The notes below the pieces were generated by a model that searched no databases, was not told the DNA's origin, and worked only from the letters and a program-made list of their open reading frames with translations. A program made the position numbers and the translations under genes. From Planctomycetaceae bacterium (lineage in GTDB: Bacteria; Planctomycetota; Planctomycetia; Pirellulales; Thermoguttaceae): a DNA stretch of 14,821 nucleotides. The stretch is taken from contig JAIRYX010000361.1 of the NCBI GenBank assembly GCA_031267635.1, positions 1 to 14,821 of the forward strand. The letters are read 5' to 3'. Within the stretch, counting starts at the first letter, position 1; each line of letters opens with the position of its first letter. Below, piece after piece: positions 14,048 through 14,821 of the stretch.

Positions 14048-14821
14048 TTACGGCAACGACACAGCCGCGCCGTCGTTGACTGCCGTTAAGCAACGAATGA
14101 TACTCATATTGACAGATTTGGCGATTCCTTGAACCGAACCGTCGCCCATCAAAACATGAAACGTTGACGGATGAACGGAACCAAAACCATAACTCCGCCA
14201 AGGCGTTTCATCGTTCACATTGCTTCCATAATTGGGATCGGTTGGAATGACAATACCGGTAGCAACATCTGAAGTCACAGCGACAACAAAGCCCCAGATG
14301 TCATTTCTTTCACCGGAAGTGCCATTATCGGAAACGTAAGCAGAAAGATAGGAACAATCCCGTTTCCACCGTCCGCCGTTTGCTGCTGTAATGCTCTCAC
14401 ATTCTTCCATTCGAGTTGCCGGAACATGTCTTTCACCAATAATAATAGTGTTTGTTGTTCCGTCGATCCACCGCGACATTGTATCGCGCGGTTCCCAAGT
14501 CGTTACGTTACCAGAGATGATTGTTGGAATGGCGGGACGAATCGCGTTAATCAGATCGCCGTCTTTTCTTCCAATACGAATCGCCGAGGCACTATCGGTA
14601 TTGGTTGCCGCACTGCCAAGATAACGGTTAAAAAGATTACCTTCTTGGACATTTGTTGTTACTGTCACTGGTACGGCGTAATCACCCAGCGGACCGGGAT
14701 TTAAAGTGGAATCATTATAGACAGAACCGGATCTGCGGCGCGAGGGACATTTCATATAACTCACGGAACTGAACGATTTTTTTTCTTCCGTTGTCAACGA
14801 CGCCCACCATGTCGGGTTGAA
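14048..14821 (-). CDS. DUF1559 (pseudopilin-like) protein, C-terminal part (cut by window edge)
   Basis: The minus-strand frame is open to the last base of the window; it begins F-N-P-T-W-W-A-S before a possible TTG at 14797, so the N-terminus lies outside. The visible 257 residues show hallmarks of the planctomycete DUF1559 family: a Y-M-K-C-P-S-R-R segment, a long variable beta region with I-I-I-G-E-R-H-V-P, and the C-terminal H-x9-D-G motif (H-P-S-T-F-H-V-L-M-G-D-G) followed by S-V-Q-G-I and a short end. Family members usually start with a type IV pilin-like methylation signal and are thought to be secreted or surface proteins; that part cannot be seen here. It is followed on the same strand by the lipoprotein gene, a common pairing. 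Confidence 0.9.
   Translation of the reverse strand, partial: FNPTWWASLTTEEKKSFSSVSYMKCPSRRRSGSVYNDSTLNPGPLGDYAVPVTVTTNVQEGNLFNRYLGSAATNTDSASAIRIGRKDGDLINAIRPAIPTIISGNVTTWEPRDTMSRWIDGTTNTIIIGERHVPATRMEECESITAANGGRWKRDCSYLSAYVSDNGTSGERNDIWGFVVAVTSDVATGIVIPTDPNYGSNVNDETPWRSYGFGSVHPSTFHVLMGDGSVQGIAKSVNMSIIRCLTAVNDGAAVSLP

Noticed and set aside
13920..14132. A 70-codon plus-strand frame after the DUF1559 gene
   Set aside because: It is mostly translation of the two REP-like palindromes; such repeats often give spurious short frames.
1..14821. CRISPR array, tRNA, rRNA or intact insertion sequence
   Set aside because: No regularly spaced direct repeats, cloverleaf-like genes, rRNA motifs or complete transposase genes were seen.

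Overview
The window looks like chromosome of a member of the Planctomycetota with moderate to low GC (AT-rich gaps, few Shine-Dalgarno sites). The strongest support is the right end: a DUF1559 protein with the C-terminal H-x9-DG motif, followed by a small lipoprotein with a regulatory-like beta fold. That pairing is very typical of planctomycetes. A HEAT-repeat protein and a stand-alone zinc-ribbon (FmdB-type) gene ahead of dnaX fit the same picture. No tRNA, rRNA, CRISPR array or intact insertion sequence was seen.

Layout, left to right. (1) 1-717, plus strand: C-terminal part of an Rpn/YhgA-like nuclease ('transposase_31' family), cut by the window edge. (2) 718-1535: a long gap holding a doubtful Cys-rich small ORF and one copy of a palindromic repeat. 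(3) 1536-3134, plus: a HEAT-repeat protein. (4) 3276-4787, minus: an FGGY-type sugar kinase whose phosphate-binding, catalytic and adenosine motifs are all altered. (5) 5202-7384, plus: an FmdB-like zinc ribbon and dnaX. dnaX carries a run of nine A's just before its tau-specific end, so frame slippage would give a short gamma-like form. (6) 7428-7760: a full foldback element of about 240 bp next to a second repeat type. (7) 7794-14821: all genes on the minus strand. In transcription order these are a DUF1559 protein (cut by the edge), a lipoprotein, two related GNAT-fold proteins, a zinc-ribbon protein, a two-TM membrane protein, a helical protein of unknown function, and a beta-ketoacyl synthase homologue with a lost active site.

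No single pathway ties the window together. Three themes stand out. First, two full-length enzyme homologues (FGGY kinase and ketoacyl synthase) appear to have lost their catalytic residues while keeping intact reading frames. Second, the intergenic spaces are populated by at least three families of palindromic repeats, two of which share copies across the window in opposite orientations. Third, an AT-rich block (about 9.1-10.7 kb) of unknown genes, with overlapping starts and stops, sits between the GNAT pair and the ketoacyl synthase and may be an acquired cassette. All family calls come from reading motifs by eye; no database search was possible.
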